Shown here piece after piece: positions 1 to 7,464 of a stretch of DNA of 57,228 nt. Below the pieces are notes generated by a model. The model was not told the DNA's origin. It saw only the letters and a list, made by a program, of their open reading frames with translations, and made no database searches. Each line of letters starts with the position of its first letter. The stretch's first letter is position 1. This DNA comes from Clostridiales bacterium (GTDB lineage: Bacteria > Bacillota > Clostridia > Lachnospirales > Lachnospiraceae), in the NCBI GenBank assembly GCA_023663185.1, contig JAMPHY010000019.1:1-57228 (forward strand), written 5' to 3'. A program made the position numbers and the translations under genes.

Positions 1-65
1 GTATCAAGACCTTGGAGAAGGTCTATAAACACTACTACTATATAATACGAGGAGATAATTATATT

Positions 66-479
66 ATGCAGAAAAAATCTGTAGATATCAGCGAATTATA
101 TGATTTATTTAAGGAAAGAAAAGATTGCTTTTTTGTCACCTGTGATATTAAACATATGATATCAATTAATGAAATATCAAGAAAAGCTGGGGATTTAGCC
201 ATTTTAGAGCAGATACGGCGCATGACAGCGTGCTCCGGTGAGGACGACGTAGTATTCCGTATCGGCGGCGATGAATTTTGTATGCTGACAGCGAGCAACG
301 ACGCCGCCTATGCAGAAGGGATTGCTACGAAAATCCGCGACATGAATAACAGTACCTTCTCATATGAGAACAGTGAAATACCGCTCTCGCTTCATGTCAC
401 TACCGTCAGTCTTAAAAAATGCAACCGTATAGACGAGATGTTCTCCGGACTGCACAATGCGATTAAGAGCAGCAAGTAG
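66..479 (+). CDS. GGDEF-domain protein (diguanylate cyclase-like)
   Basis: The product is a short protein built almost wholly of one GGDEF domain, the fold that makes cyclic di-GMP. The signature RIGGDEF is intact, and the upstream metal-site pattern is recognisable as CDIK...IN, with Asp and Asn at the expected spacing. Some other family residues are altered, so activity is uncertain. There is no membrane segment or sensory domain in this stretch. I chose the ATG at 66 because GGAG lies at 51-54. However, the frame stays open to the left edge of the window and a TTG at 12 is also in frame, so this could be the C-terminal domain of a longer protein. It faces the aminopeptidase gene (convergent). 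Confidence 0.75.
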   Translation: MQKKSVDISELYDLFKERKDCFFVTCDIKHMISINEISRKAGDLAILEQIRRMTACSGEDDVVFRIGGDEFCMLTASNDAAYAEGIATKIRDMNNSTFSYENSEIPLSLHVTTVSLKKCNRIDEMFSGLHNAIKSSK

Positions 480-542
480 GCTAACAGCTTAGCGGCATTT
501 ACCTCATTGCTCACTTAAATCATAATTCTTCGTTTAGAGCCT

Positions 543-1814
543 TTATTTATAAAAGGCTCTAAACGCTTCTATCATATATCCTAAGTCTTTCGCGCCCGCC
601 GTCTCAAAAGCCGAGTGCATGGCAAGCTGGGGCAGTCCGATATCAACCGTATTCACGGACACCTGCGACATTGCTATATTGCCAAGCGTCGAACCTCCTG
701 CAATATCCGAACGGTTGGCGTATGTCTGATACGGCACATCAGCTCTAAGGCAGATGTCCTTCATTACCGCCGCCGAATACGCATCTGTAGTATAACGCTG
801 GCTTCCATTGTATTTAATTACAATTCCACCATTTAACACAGGGCGATTGGTCACATCAGCCTTGCTCGGATTATTAGGGTGAACCGCATGCGCATTATCC
901 GCAGAAATAAGGAAACTGTCGGCAATCATGCAGCGGTATTCCTCCGCTCCTATGCCAAGCTTATCGCATATTCTTACAAGCGTATCTTTTAAAAAGGTAG
1001 ACGCAGCCCCCTGTTTCGTGCCGCTTCCCACTTCTTCATTATCAAAAACCACGCAGAGATTAACATAGTTCTCTGGCTTTTCACTGCATAACGCAGTCAT
1101 TCCCGCAAAAGCGCACTCCAAGTCGTCAAGCCGCGGTCCTGCTATGAAAGCGTCGTCCATTCCTATCAGACGGCATTTATCCCTATTGTATAGAAAAAGG
1201 TCGCAATCTAAAATATCCTTTTCTTTTACTCCCGCTTCTTTAGCAATATGCTTTAAAAAGTTTCCCTTAAAATCCACATCTGCGATAATCGGCTGCATAT
1301 CCGTCTGCGGATTATATTCAACGCCTTTATTCATATCCCTGTTCATGTGGATTGCAAGGTTAGGAATTATCGCCGCGTCCTTATCCAGATTAACCAAACG
1401 GCAGACAATACCATCATTTTCCCTAATTACGATTCTTCCCGCTATGGAAAGCGGTCTATCAATCCATGTGGAAAGAATCATTCCGCCGTATTTCTCCACA
1501 TTCAGCTTCAGGTACATATTTTCCGCCGCTATCTCCGGCGACTCTTTTATTTTAAAGCACGGTGAATCGCTATGCGCCGCGACCATATGAAATCCCAGCG
1601 GCTTTTTATCGGGAAGTGTGAATGCAATAATGGAAGAACCGTTTCGGTTTACATAATATTTACCTGCTTTTTCAAGCTGCCACGGCTCCCTTTCCTCTAA
1701 TTTCATAAACCCTTCTTTATCAAGCATTTTCTCAAGATTTTCAACCGCGTGGTAGCTGGTCGGGCTTTCGTCTATAAAATTAAATAATTTTTGTAGTGCT
1801 TTCTTCTGATTCAT
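543..1814 (-). CDS. apeB: M18 family aminopeptidase (aspartyl aminopeptidase)
   Basis: Cytosolic zinc aminopeptidase of family M18, which removes N-terminal acidic residues from peptides. The family landmarks are present in order: the N-terminal SPTSYHAV segment, the metal-binding AAHSDSP motif, DNEEVGS in the middle, and the C-terminal DIAGGSTLGNI and MHSAFE motifs. The length of 423 aa is normal for the family. I chose the ATG at 1814 (MNQKK...) because AAAGGA precedes it by about 11 nt. The longer frame to 1850 would overlap toxN. The start lies only 5 nt past the toxN stop, so it may be co-transcribed with toxN by read-through. An 11-bp perfect stem-loop (531-565) covers the gene's 3' end but lacks a U-run. 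Confidence 0.93.
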   Translation of the reverse strand: MNQKKALQKLFNFIDESPTSYHAVENLEKMLDKEGFMKLEEREPWQLEKAGKYYVNRNGSSIIAFTLPDKKPLGFHMVAAHSDSPCFKIKESPEIAAENMYLKLNVEKYGGMILSTWIDRPLSIAGRIVIRENDGIVCRLVNLDKDAAIIPNLAIHMNRDMNKGVEYNPQTDMQPIIADVDFKGNFLKHIAKEAGVKEKDILDCDLFLYNRDKCRLIGMDDAFIAGPRLDDLECAFAGMTALCSEKPENYVNLCVVFDNEEVGSGTKQGAASTFLKDTLVRICDKLGIGAEEYRCMIADSFLISADNAHAVHPNNPSKADVTNRPVLNGGIVIKYNGSQRYTTDAYSAAVMKDICLRADVPYQTYANRSDIAGGSTLGNIAMSQVSVNTVDIGLPQLAMHSAFETAGAKDLGYMIEAFRAFYK

Positions 1815-1819
1815 TGATA

Positions 1820-2359
1820 TTAGTGTCCTTTCTGTTGTTTTTCCACCCATTTCTGTTTCACTATTTCCAGCTTCTTAAAGTCGCAACATCGCCTTTTTAA
1901 AATTCCACTGACTTTATCATATTGCAACATCATATACAGTTTATTAGCCTTTTTGACAATGGCAGCTTGATTGTGCTGACACCAATCCAACTGCTTTACC
2001 GCCATCTTTTTATAATTTTTTGTTGCCATATCATCATTTCCACTAATCCGAAGATTTAAAAGAGATATACAACTATCATCAACCGGAATCATATTATTAA
2101 AATTCAAAATACCTATAAGTTTATCTTTGTCCAAAATTTTCATAAAATCCACATCATTTTTCATAGATTTATGTTTTGGTTTAGGAGAGCTTAAAGGTAT
2201 ACAATATTTTTGTTCCCCACATATTATTACAATCCCCACAAAAGGTCTAGTTGCCTTATCTACTTGTGGCGACACCGACATAACCTTGTCGTCCGCCTTT
2301 GCCAAATTTCGTATGTATTTCATATCTATGAGATATAAATTTAGTCTTTTTTGTTCCAT
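1820..2359 (-). CDS. toxN: ToxN/AbiQ-family endoribonuclease toxin (type III toxin-antitoxin)
   Basis: A 179-aa protein resembling ToxN/AbiQ, the toxin of type III toxin-antitoxin systems. It is an endoribonuclease that is held inactive by a repeated RNA antitoxin which it also processes. Family features seen are the N-terminal LYLIDMKYIRN segment, DDKV, FVGIV, the core LSSPKPKHKS (the Ser-Ser-Pro-Lys active-site region), a mid-protein LNFNNMIPV, and a C-terminal KQLDW helix. The ATG at 2359 is preceded by GGGGAG. Upstream on the same strand lie a hairpin, three tandem 34-nt repeats and a sigma-A-type promoter, which is the canonical order for this class. Family members act in phage abortive infection or plasmid maintenance; which applies here is unknown. 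Confidence 0.9.
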   Translation of the reverse strand: MEQKRLNLYLIDMKYIRNLAKADDKVMSVSPQVDKATRPFVGIVIICGEQKYCIPLSSPKPKHKSMKNDVDFMKILDKDKLIGILNFNNMIPVDDSCISLLNLRISGNDDMATKNYKKMAVKQLDWCQHNQAAIVKKANKLYMMLQYDKVSGILKRRCCDFKKLEIVKQKWVEKQQKGH

Positions 2360-2408
2360 AACTCCCCTTTCGACAAAATATCATTCACGACTTTTGTAAA
2401 CACAATTT

Positions 2409-2434
2409 GAGGCTACGCCTTAACGCAGCCTCAG
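2409..2434 (-). terminator. Hairpin between toxI repeats and toxN
   Basis: Inverted repeat TGAGGCT...AGCCTCA with two more pairs beyond one mismatch, between the last toxI repeat and the toxN start. Type III loci usually carry a leaky terminator here so that antitoxin RNA exceeds toxin mRNA. The tract after the stem on the minus strand is AAATTGTGTTT, a poor U-run, so any termination would be weak. Confidence 0.55.
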
Positions 2435-2439
2435 ATTTA

Positions 2440-2541
2440 TTCCACTCTCGGTAGGACTCACCGCTTTTATAGGTTCCACTCTCGGTAGGACTCACCGCTT
2501 TTATAGGCTCCACTTTCGGTAGGACTCACCGCTTTTTACAG
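2440..2541 (-). ncRNA. toxI: toxI antitoxin RNA: three tandem 34-nt repeats
   Basis: Three head-to-tail units with an exact 34-bp period start at 2440, 2474 and 2508 (plus coordinates). The first two are identical and the third has a few changes. Units abut with no spacers. On the minus strand each unit contains CGGU...ACCG, able to form a 4-bp stem, with a loop UCC that could pair with a downstream GGA. This would be an H-type pseudoknot as in known ToxI units, with an A-rich AUAAAAGC at the unit boundary where processing would be expected. Position (promoter, repeats, hairpin, toxN) is the main evidence; the pseudoknot is inference. Confidence 0.88.
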
Positions 2542-2585
2542 AAACATAAGTTCCTATAGGGCAAGCTGCGCTTATCCCTGATTAA

Positions 2586-2614
2586 TTTATACCGAAAATC
2601 AAAACTTATGTCAA
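2586..2614 (-). promoter_or_regulatory. Promoter of toxI-toxN
   Basis: On the minus strand TTGACA (2609-2614) and TATAAA (2586-2591) are separated by exactly 17 nt, close to the vegetative consensus. Transcription would start near 2579, about 38 nt before the first toxI repeat. Confidence 0.85.
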
Positions 2615-2657
2615 GAAATTTTTATAATGTAACCGTAAAATTTAAAATTTTTCTGAA

Positions 2658-2686
2658 CTGACAATGTGGCATATTTTCATTAGAAT
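2658..2686 (+). promoter_or_regulatory. Promoter of candidate small RNA
   Basis: CTGACA (2658-2663), a 17-nt spacer, then TAGAAT (2681-2686): one mismatch to consensus in each hexamer. Predicted start is near 2693. It is divergent from the toxI promoter, about 45 nt away. Confidence 0.6.
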
Positions 2687-2692
2687 TAATAT

Positions 2693-2777
2693 ATAAATAA
2701 ATCAGTAGTATCACTGATTGAGCTGGTCGAAAAGTCATGGACTACCAGACGGCGGGAAAGTTCCCCGCTATTTTTCT
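2693..2777 (+). ncRNA. Candidate small structured RNA (three stem-loops)
   Basis: Between a good plus-strand promoter and a U-tract lie three consecutive stem-loops. The first has a perfect 7-bp stem AATCAGT/ACTGATT (2700-2719). The second is a two-part stem CTGGT/ACCAG (2723-2748) enclosing AGTC/GACT. The third is GCGGG/CCCGC (2752-2768), followed by TATTTTT. No ORF of note occurs on this strand here. The U-tract ends at the stop codon of the convergent ABC permease gene. I do not recognise the RNA as a known family. Expression is inferred only. Confidence 0.5.
2752..2777 (+). terminator. Rho-independent terminator of candidate small RNA
   Basis: Stem GCGGG/CCCGC with a 7-nt loop followed by TATTTTTCTT on the plus strand. 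On the minus strand the hairpin follows the permease stop codon but has no U-run, so it reads as a plus-strand terminator. Confidence 0.65.
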
Positions 2778-5177
2778 TCACTCCACAATCAAAATCCCCG
2801 CACCCGTCTTCTTAATCCTGCCCGACGACAGATAGGCGAAGATGAAAAACAGCCCGCTCACAACTACGGCTAACATTGCCATCCTTAGCGGATTTAAATC
2901 AGAGCTGAAATGGCTCACCCCGCACATCGCGATAATTTCAGACACCATAGGATCGGTTAAAAATATGCTGAGCACAATGCCGATTACCGAACCAATCGCC
3001 GCGGCGATTCCAAAGCGTAGCGCGAATGCAAACCTAAGTTTCCCTGAAGCAAATCCTAGTGATTTATAAATGCTCAAATCGTGCTGCTCTCTATATAAAA
3101 CCTTACTCCCTGTCAAATACACCGTTATCAGTATAAAAACAACTGTTATCACATACATTATGGCGACAAGGGCGGACATTACATCTACTATAACGTCTAT
3201 GCCCGACCATGTATTATTGTCGATAACCACATCTTCCTTATAGCGCTCACGCAAATCGTCCGCAAGCTTATCGGCAAGCTCCGGCTCTTTTAGCTGATAG
3301 TATCTGTAATAATCCAGTTCATTATCTTCAATAAACTGCCCAACTCCTTTACGGCTGATACCGAAATTCGTCCCCATATCGTTAGCGCACTGGTAGACGC
3401 CGCTTATAATAAATTCAAGCTCTTTTCCTCCAAAACTGATTAACACCGTATCGCCTATACCTATTTCAAGTTCTTTCGATACCAAATCCGTTATGACAAT
3501 CTCATTCTTGTACAGACAGGTTCTTCCCTCCAATATGTTAAAATATTCCGGTTCGGATACGACGTTCATCAGATATTCTATTTGGTTAATTGTTGCCCTT
3601 GTCATAACAAATTCATACTTATTTATGATGCCCGCTTCAGAGTCAATCCACTCTTCCGCTTCTTCTCTTATCCCTTCACTCCCATATTTGACGCCGAAAT
3701 CATACGGCGCAGCGTTAAAACAGCCCATCAGCCCTTTTCCGTCTTCTCCCAGCCATGCGTCCAATCTGACGACCAACGCCAGAAAGAAAACCAAAAGCAC
3801 GGAAATAAAACTTGCGCTTATATACTGCTTTTTGCCTGATATAAGCTGCCTGTAGGCAAGCCAAAAATCAAGCGCCTTTTGATGTATCTGCGCAGTCAGA
3901 CGGCTTTTAAAATATACGTCCGGCGCACCGCCCCTGATTGCCTGAATGGGCAGCACTTTTTCTATCTTCTTCGTCCTTATTATGACAAATCCCGCAATAA
4001 TAAGTCCTACTGCGCCAAGCGCCATGAAACTTAACGCCGCGGGCATAGTTGACGGTACAATCAGCCCGGTAGTAGTGACTAGCATACTTTCAATCACTCT
4101 TACAACAAATAACGACGCCGGCACGCCAAGCGCCATTGCGATAAGAACAATCAGCATATACTGAAATAACTGCAGTATACGCAGTTTCATGCCGGTATAT
4201 CCTACGGCTTTCATAATTCCCATATCTACATAATCCTGCTCGATACTGCTGTTTATGCTGTGTCCGATAATAATTACCGCTATCACCAGCAAAACCAGCA
4301 CGAATACTAACAGAAACGCGGAGAAAATATTTTGCAGAATAAGCATAAATCCCATTATTGACGACTTGGTATAGGCAAAGCCCAATTCGCTGTATACGCC
4401 TGTTTTCTCATTTAAAAGACGCTGAAATTCCCCCATATTAAGACTGCTGTCCTTTGTCTTAGAGATATGAATCATGCTCCCTATTCCTAGCATATATACG
4501 CCTGTTTTTTCATCTGCTTTATTCCGTATTTCTTCAAATCTATCGCCCAGTTTCTGCATATCTTCCTTTAACATAAGTATGTCTTTTATTCCCATCAGGG
4601 TGCTGCCGTCAACGGGATCTTCAAAAAAGCCTTTAATAACATATTTTGCGACGTTTTGCTCGCCATCTATCTCAATTTCCATCATATCGCCGATATCCGC
4701 GCCATACATTCCCTTTAATGAAGGAGATACATATATCTCCCCCTCATTTAAGCCTTTTTCATTTTCTTCTATCCCTGTAAGGCTTTCATTATAAATATTA
4801 TAGTCATACTGCGGCTCGCCATAGGCAAGTACGCATAGACTGCCCTGAATGGTCGTTGTTTTTTCATCGGTCACTATGCGATAAACGTCGCATGCTATAA
4901 ATTCCTGCGTATTTATCGTGTCCACATCATCAATTTCCCTGATTCTGTTAAGCAAACTCTCCATCTCTTCAGAATTTTCATTAAGCTGCGTAATCCAGAA
5001 GGTAATGTCGCCAAATCCAACCCTTTCTATCTGCTCCGCCTCGTATATACTCGAATTTCTCCATATGGATAATACCGCGCACAAGGATACGGTTATAATA
5101 AAGATAAGCGTAAAAATGCCGATGAAACTTCCCTTCTGGCTTTTAATGTTAGCCTTTAACAATGTAAAATATTTCAT
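2778..5177 (-). CDS. ABC transporter permease, FtsX/MacB-like (two FtsX domains)
   Basis: Large membrane subunit of an ABC transporter of the FtsX/SalY type. The 799-aa chain starts with a membrane helix (about residues 18-38) and a large extracytoplasmic domain. Three helices follow (about 280-405), then a second helix, a second external domain, and three C-terminal helices (about 680-790). So there are two repeats of one FtsX unit. It pairs with the ATPase encoded 26 nt upstream and with the histidine kinase/response regulator beyond, an arrangement typical of systems that sense and expel antimicrobial peptides. Substrate is unknown. The start has AAAGGA 12 nt before it. The 3' end meets the candidate small RNA. 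Confidence 0.88.
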   Translation of the reverse strand: MKYFTLLKANIKSQKGSFIGIFTLIFIITVSLCAVLSIWRNSSIYEAEQIERVGFGDITFWITQLNENSEEMESLLNRIREIDDVDTINTQEFIACDVYRIVTDEKTTTIQGSLCVLAYGEPQYDYNIYNESLTGIEENEKGLNEGEIYVSPSLKGMYGADIGDMMEIEIDGEQNVAKYVIKGFFEDPVDGSTLMGIKDILMLKEDMQKLGDRFEEIRNKADEKTGVYMLGIGSMIHISKTKDSSLNMGEFQRLLNEKTGVYSELGFAYTKSSIMGFMLILQNIFSAFLLVFVLVLLVIAVIIIGHSINSSIEQDYVDMGIMKAVGYTGMKLRILQLFQYMLIVLIAMALGVPASLFVVRVIESMLVTTTGLIVPSTMPAALSFMALGAVGLIIAGFVIIRTKKIEKVLPIQAIRGGAPDVYFKSRLTAQIHQKALDFWLAYRQLISGKKQYISASFISVLLVFFLALVVRLDAWLGEDGKGLMGCFNAAPYDFGVKYGSEGIREEAEEWIDSEAGIINKYEFVMTRATINQIEYLMNVVSEPEYFNILEGRTCLYKNEIVITDLVSKELEIGIGDTVLISFGGKELEFIISGVYQCANDMGTNFGISRKGVGQFIEDNELDYYRYYQLKEPELADKLADDLRERYKEDVVIDNNTWSGIDVIVDVMSALVAIMYVITVVFILITVYLTGSKVLYREQHDLSIYKSLGFASGKLRFAFALRFGIAAAIGSVIGIVLSIFLTDPMVSEIIAMCGVSHFSSDLNPLRMAMLAVVVSGLFFIFAYLSSGRIKKTGAGILIVE

Positions 5178-5203
5178 AACGATTTACCGTCCTTTCCCAT
5201 ACG

Positions 5204-5965
5204 CTACCACTCCATCGACGACAGCCACGCATCGACTTGTTTCTCTCTGCTGCGGGCGTCTTCTTCACGGTATCTTGGCATAGGCATTTCCCCTATAACC
5301 CTGCCGTCCTCCAGATACAGAAGCCTGGTCGCGCGTATCGCCGCCTTAATGTCGTGCGTTACCATCAGTATGCTTTGTCCGTTATCGTTTAACTGTGTTA
5401 AAAGCCTTAATACTTCCTCAGTGTTCCGTTTATTAAGCGCACCCGTCGGTTCGTCTGCAAAAATAATTCCGGGTTTATTGATAAGCGCTCTTGCAATGGC
5501 GGCGCGCTGCGCTTCTCCGCCCGATACCTGTGAAGGAAGGCGCATCATTGCCTCTTCCACATTCATCTTGCAAAGCAGCTTAAGGGCCGCTTCCTTTATT
5601 TCTTTCTCTTTCTTTGATTTATCCAGATAGCCTGTGACCGCCACGTTTTCTAAAAGCGTCAGATTGCTGACAAGATGCGCCTGCTGGAATACAAAACCAA
5701 ATTCTGATGCGCGAAGAGACGCCATTTCCTTCTCTTTCAATTTGCTGATGGCGCGTTCTTTATAATACACTTCTCCCGATGTAAGCGTATCCATGCCGCT
5801 TAAGGCATAAAGCAGCGTGGATTTTCCTGCTCCCGACGAGCCCATGATAACGGTAAAATCACCGTCGTATATCTCCAGATTAATCATATCGAGTACATGG
5901 TTCTGCCCGCCGTTGTTCGCAAAGCTTTTGCAAAGGTCGATGGATTTCATGATGATGGGTTTCAT
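5204..5965 (-). CDS. ABC transporter ATP-binding protein (MacB/LolD type)
   Basis: ATPase partner of the FtsX-type permease. Walker A is GSSGAGKST, the Q-loop region is FVFQQAHLV, the signature is VSGGEAQRAAIARAL, Walker B is IIFADEPTGAL and the H-loop is MVTHD. The length of 253 aa is normal for LolD/MacB-type ATPases, which drive mechanotransmission rather than substrate translocation through the membrane. AAGGAG lies about 11 nt before the ATG. It is first in the two-gene unit with the permease. Direct repeats at 6022-6054 just upstream suggest control by the neighbouring response regulator. Confidence 0.93.
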   Translation of the reverse strand: MKPIIMKSIDLCKSFANNGGQNHVLDMINLEIYDGDFTVIMGSSGAGKSTLLYALSGMDTLTSGEVYYKERAISKLKEKEMASLRASEFGFVFQQAHLVSNLTLLENVAVTGYLDKSKKEKEIKEAALKLLCKMNVEEAMMRLPSQVSGGEAQRAAIARALINKPGIIFADEPTGALNKRNTEEVLRLLTQLNDNGQSILMVTHDIKAAIRATRLLYLEDGRVIGEMPMPRYREEDARSREKQVDAWLSSMEW

Positions 5966-6021
5966 ATAATGTTCTTCTCCTTAATTACCTATTGATGATA
6001 CTATGATAACAGAATAATTAT

Positions 6022-6054
6022 TAAGAAGTCTTTAAGAAAATAAATTACTAAGAA
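6022..6054 (-). promoter_or_regulatory. Candidate response-regulator operator (TTCTTA direct repeats)
   Basis: On the minus strand TTCTTA occurs three times in this 33-bp stretch; the two promoter-proximal copies are 11 bp apart, one helical turn. OmpR-family regulators often bind such direct repeats. It lies upstream of the ABC ATPase gene, with TATCAT-type -10 candidates downstream. The link to the nearby regulator is inference. Confidence 0.35.
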
Positions 6055-6087
6055 ATTCAACGTCCATGCGCCTAGAAAACTGAACAA

Positions 6088-7242
6088 TTACAGATTAATA
6101 TAAAGCACCACCTCAAGCCCGTCGTCGTGGTTATGAAGTTCAATGCCGCCGCCCATTCGCTCCATTATATAGCTCACGATATACAGGCCGAGTCCTGAGC
6201 CCTGTCTATCGCCCACATTTTTGCCCCTATAAAATTTCTGCAGCACGAACGGCATATCTTCCGACAGTATGCCGTTGCCGTGGTCGCGTATATGGATTTC
6301 ATAACGGTTATCATTCACCGTCGCCCATACTTTGATTTCTGTATCAGGCGCATATTTAGCAGCATTCTCCAAAATATTCAACAACGCCTGCGACATGCGC
6401 CTGCTATCTATAGCAAGCTCTTTATCCGGAATAGGCTGTTCCAGCGATATATACGAAGATTCAAAGTCCGCTAAGGTTTCCTGCAACAGCTTCCGCATAC
6501 TGAAATTCTGCTTTTTTATCTCCAACCGCTCAAGTTCCGACAGCGAATGCAGCACCAAATCATTCACAAGCGCAGAGACTTCGTCGCATTTTTTCATAAT
6601 CACCCGCAGATAACGCTCTCTCTGCTCATAATCCGAGTCCAAATTAGCCTCCAGCCCTTCCGCGTATGTCCTTATAGATGCAATCGGCGTCTTAATGTCA
6701 TGCGAAAGCGTCGCAATAATAGTCTTATTCTCTTTTATAGCACGCGCCTCATTTTCCCGCGCTCCTACTATTTCCTTTCTCATATGGTCGAACGCCCATG
6801 TAAACGCGCCAAAGAAATTCTCCCTTTCATATCCCAGCGGAAAATCAAAATTCCCCTTCGCCACTTCCCCCGCATATTCCTCCAGTTTAGAGAAAGGTCG
6901 CAATATTCTATAAAATATATAAAAAAAGCCTGCAATCAGGCACAAAGAAGCTAAACCCATATTAAAAGCCACAACTTTACGCATATTATTTTTCTGCTGC
7001 CGCACAGTATCATTCTGCATACGCCCCCGCAAAACTTCTATCTGCCTTTCCACCGGACTGACTCCTTCTTCATTCATCGTCAACTGCTCTATCTCGTTCA
7101 GTACCAGCAATTCATTCTCCACATCTGTTTTTACCATATTGGTTTTTAGCATATGCCTTTCCAGAGAGCGCTCTAAGCAAAACGTCGCAATTATAAATAC
7201 TCCAACAAATATAAGCGTTGTTCGTATAAGCTGTTTTTTCAT
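6088..7242 (-). CDS. Sensor histidine kinase
   Basis: Membrane sensor kinase of 384 aa. A helix at about residues 7-24 and another at about 90-112 bracket a short external region of roughly 65 aa. A HAMP-like segment then leads to the phospho-acceptor motif ATLSHDIKTP (His near residue 180). The ATPase domain has an N-box (ILENAAKYA), DHGNGI and GSGLGLYI. It is the likely partner of the response regulator upstream, and the ABC genes downstream are probable targets. A GGAG lies 7 nt before the ATG. The operon is unusual in that a 131-bp palindromic repeat element sits between the regulator and kinase genes. Confidence 0.92.
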   Translation of the reverse strand: MKKQLIRTTLIFVGVFIIATFCLERSLERHMLKTNMVKTDVENELLVLNEIEQLTMNEEGVSPVERQIEVLRGRMQNDTVRQQKNNMRKVVAFNMGLASLCLIAGFFYIFYRILRPFSKLEEYAGEVAKGNFDFPLGYERENFFGAFTWAFDHMRKEIVGARENEARAIKENKTIIATLSHDIKTPIASIRTYAEGLEANLDSDYEQRERYLRVIMKKCDEVSALVNDLVLHSLSELERLEIKKQNFSMRKLLQETLADFESSYISLEQPIPDKELAIDSRRMSQALLNILENAAKYAPDTEIKVWATVNDNRYEIHIRDHGNGILSEDMPFVLQKFYRGKNVGDRQGSGLGLYIVSYIMERMGGGIELHNHDDGLEVVLYINL

Positions 7243-7301
7243 ATTATTTCTCCATTCTTACTCACCTTGCAAGTCTATTACTATCCACAGTCGTTGGGCG
7301 G

Positions 7302-7432
7302 CATGGACTCATATGCTTCCACTTGAGGTCCTTGGAAAACGCCGGTACTTAGCGAGGTCTTTTCGAGCTTAGTACCGCTGCGATTTTCCACGGAGCGAGA
7401 GCGTGCCTCAAGTGGAAGCATATAAGTCCATG
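7302..7432. repeat. 131-bp palindromic repeat element, copy A
   Basis: Two 27-nt arms (7302-7328 and 7406-7432; 26 of 27 positions complementary) flank a 77-nt core. The core contains further nested stems: CGGTACT/AGTACCG, TGGAAAA/TTTTCCA and CACG/CGTG. The core matches copy B (32565-32641, opposite strand) at 75 of 77 positions. The arms differ from those of copy B at seven positions, each compensated on the opposite arm. No ORF is present. It separates the response regulator and histidine kinase genes. Confidence 0.85.
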
Positions 7433-7464
7433 TCGCATTATCCGCATTAGCCACATTCAGTTAC

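Noticed and set aside
531-565. Perfect 11-bp hairpin at the apeB 3' end as a terminator
   Set aside because: Neither strand has a U-run after the stem; it may only stabilise the transcript end.
2440-2541. Tandem 34-bp repeats as a CRISPR array
   Set aside because: The units abut with no spacers, and a ToxN-like gene follows; toxI antitoxin repeats explain them.
7277-7432. Invertible switch: core of copy A is in the opposite orientation to copy B relative to the left flank
   Set aside because: The outer ends of copy B are themselves imperfect inverted repeats, so flank polarity is ambiguous, and no recombinase gene is nearby.
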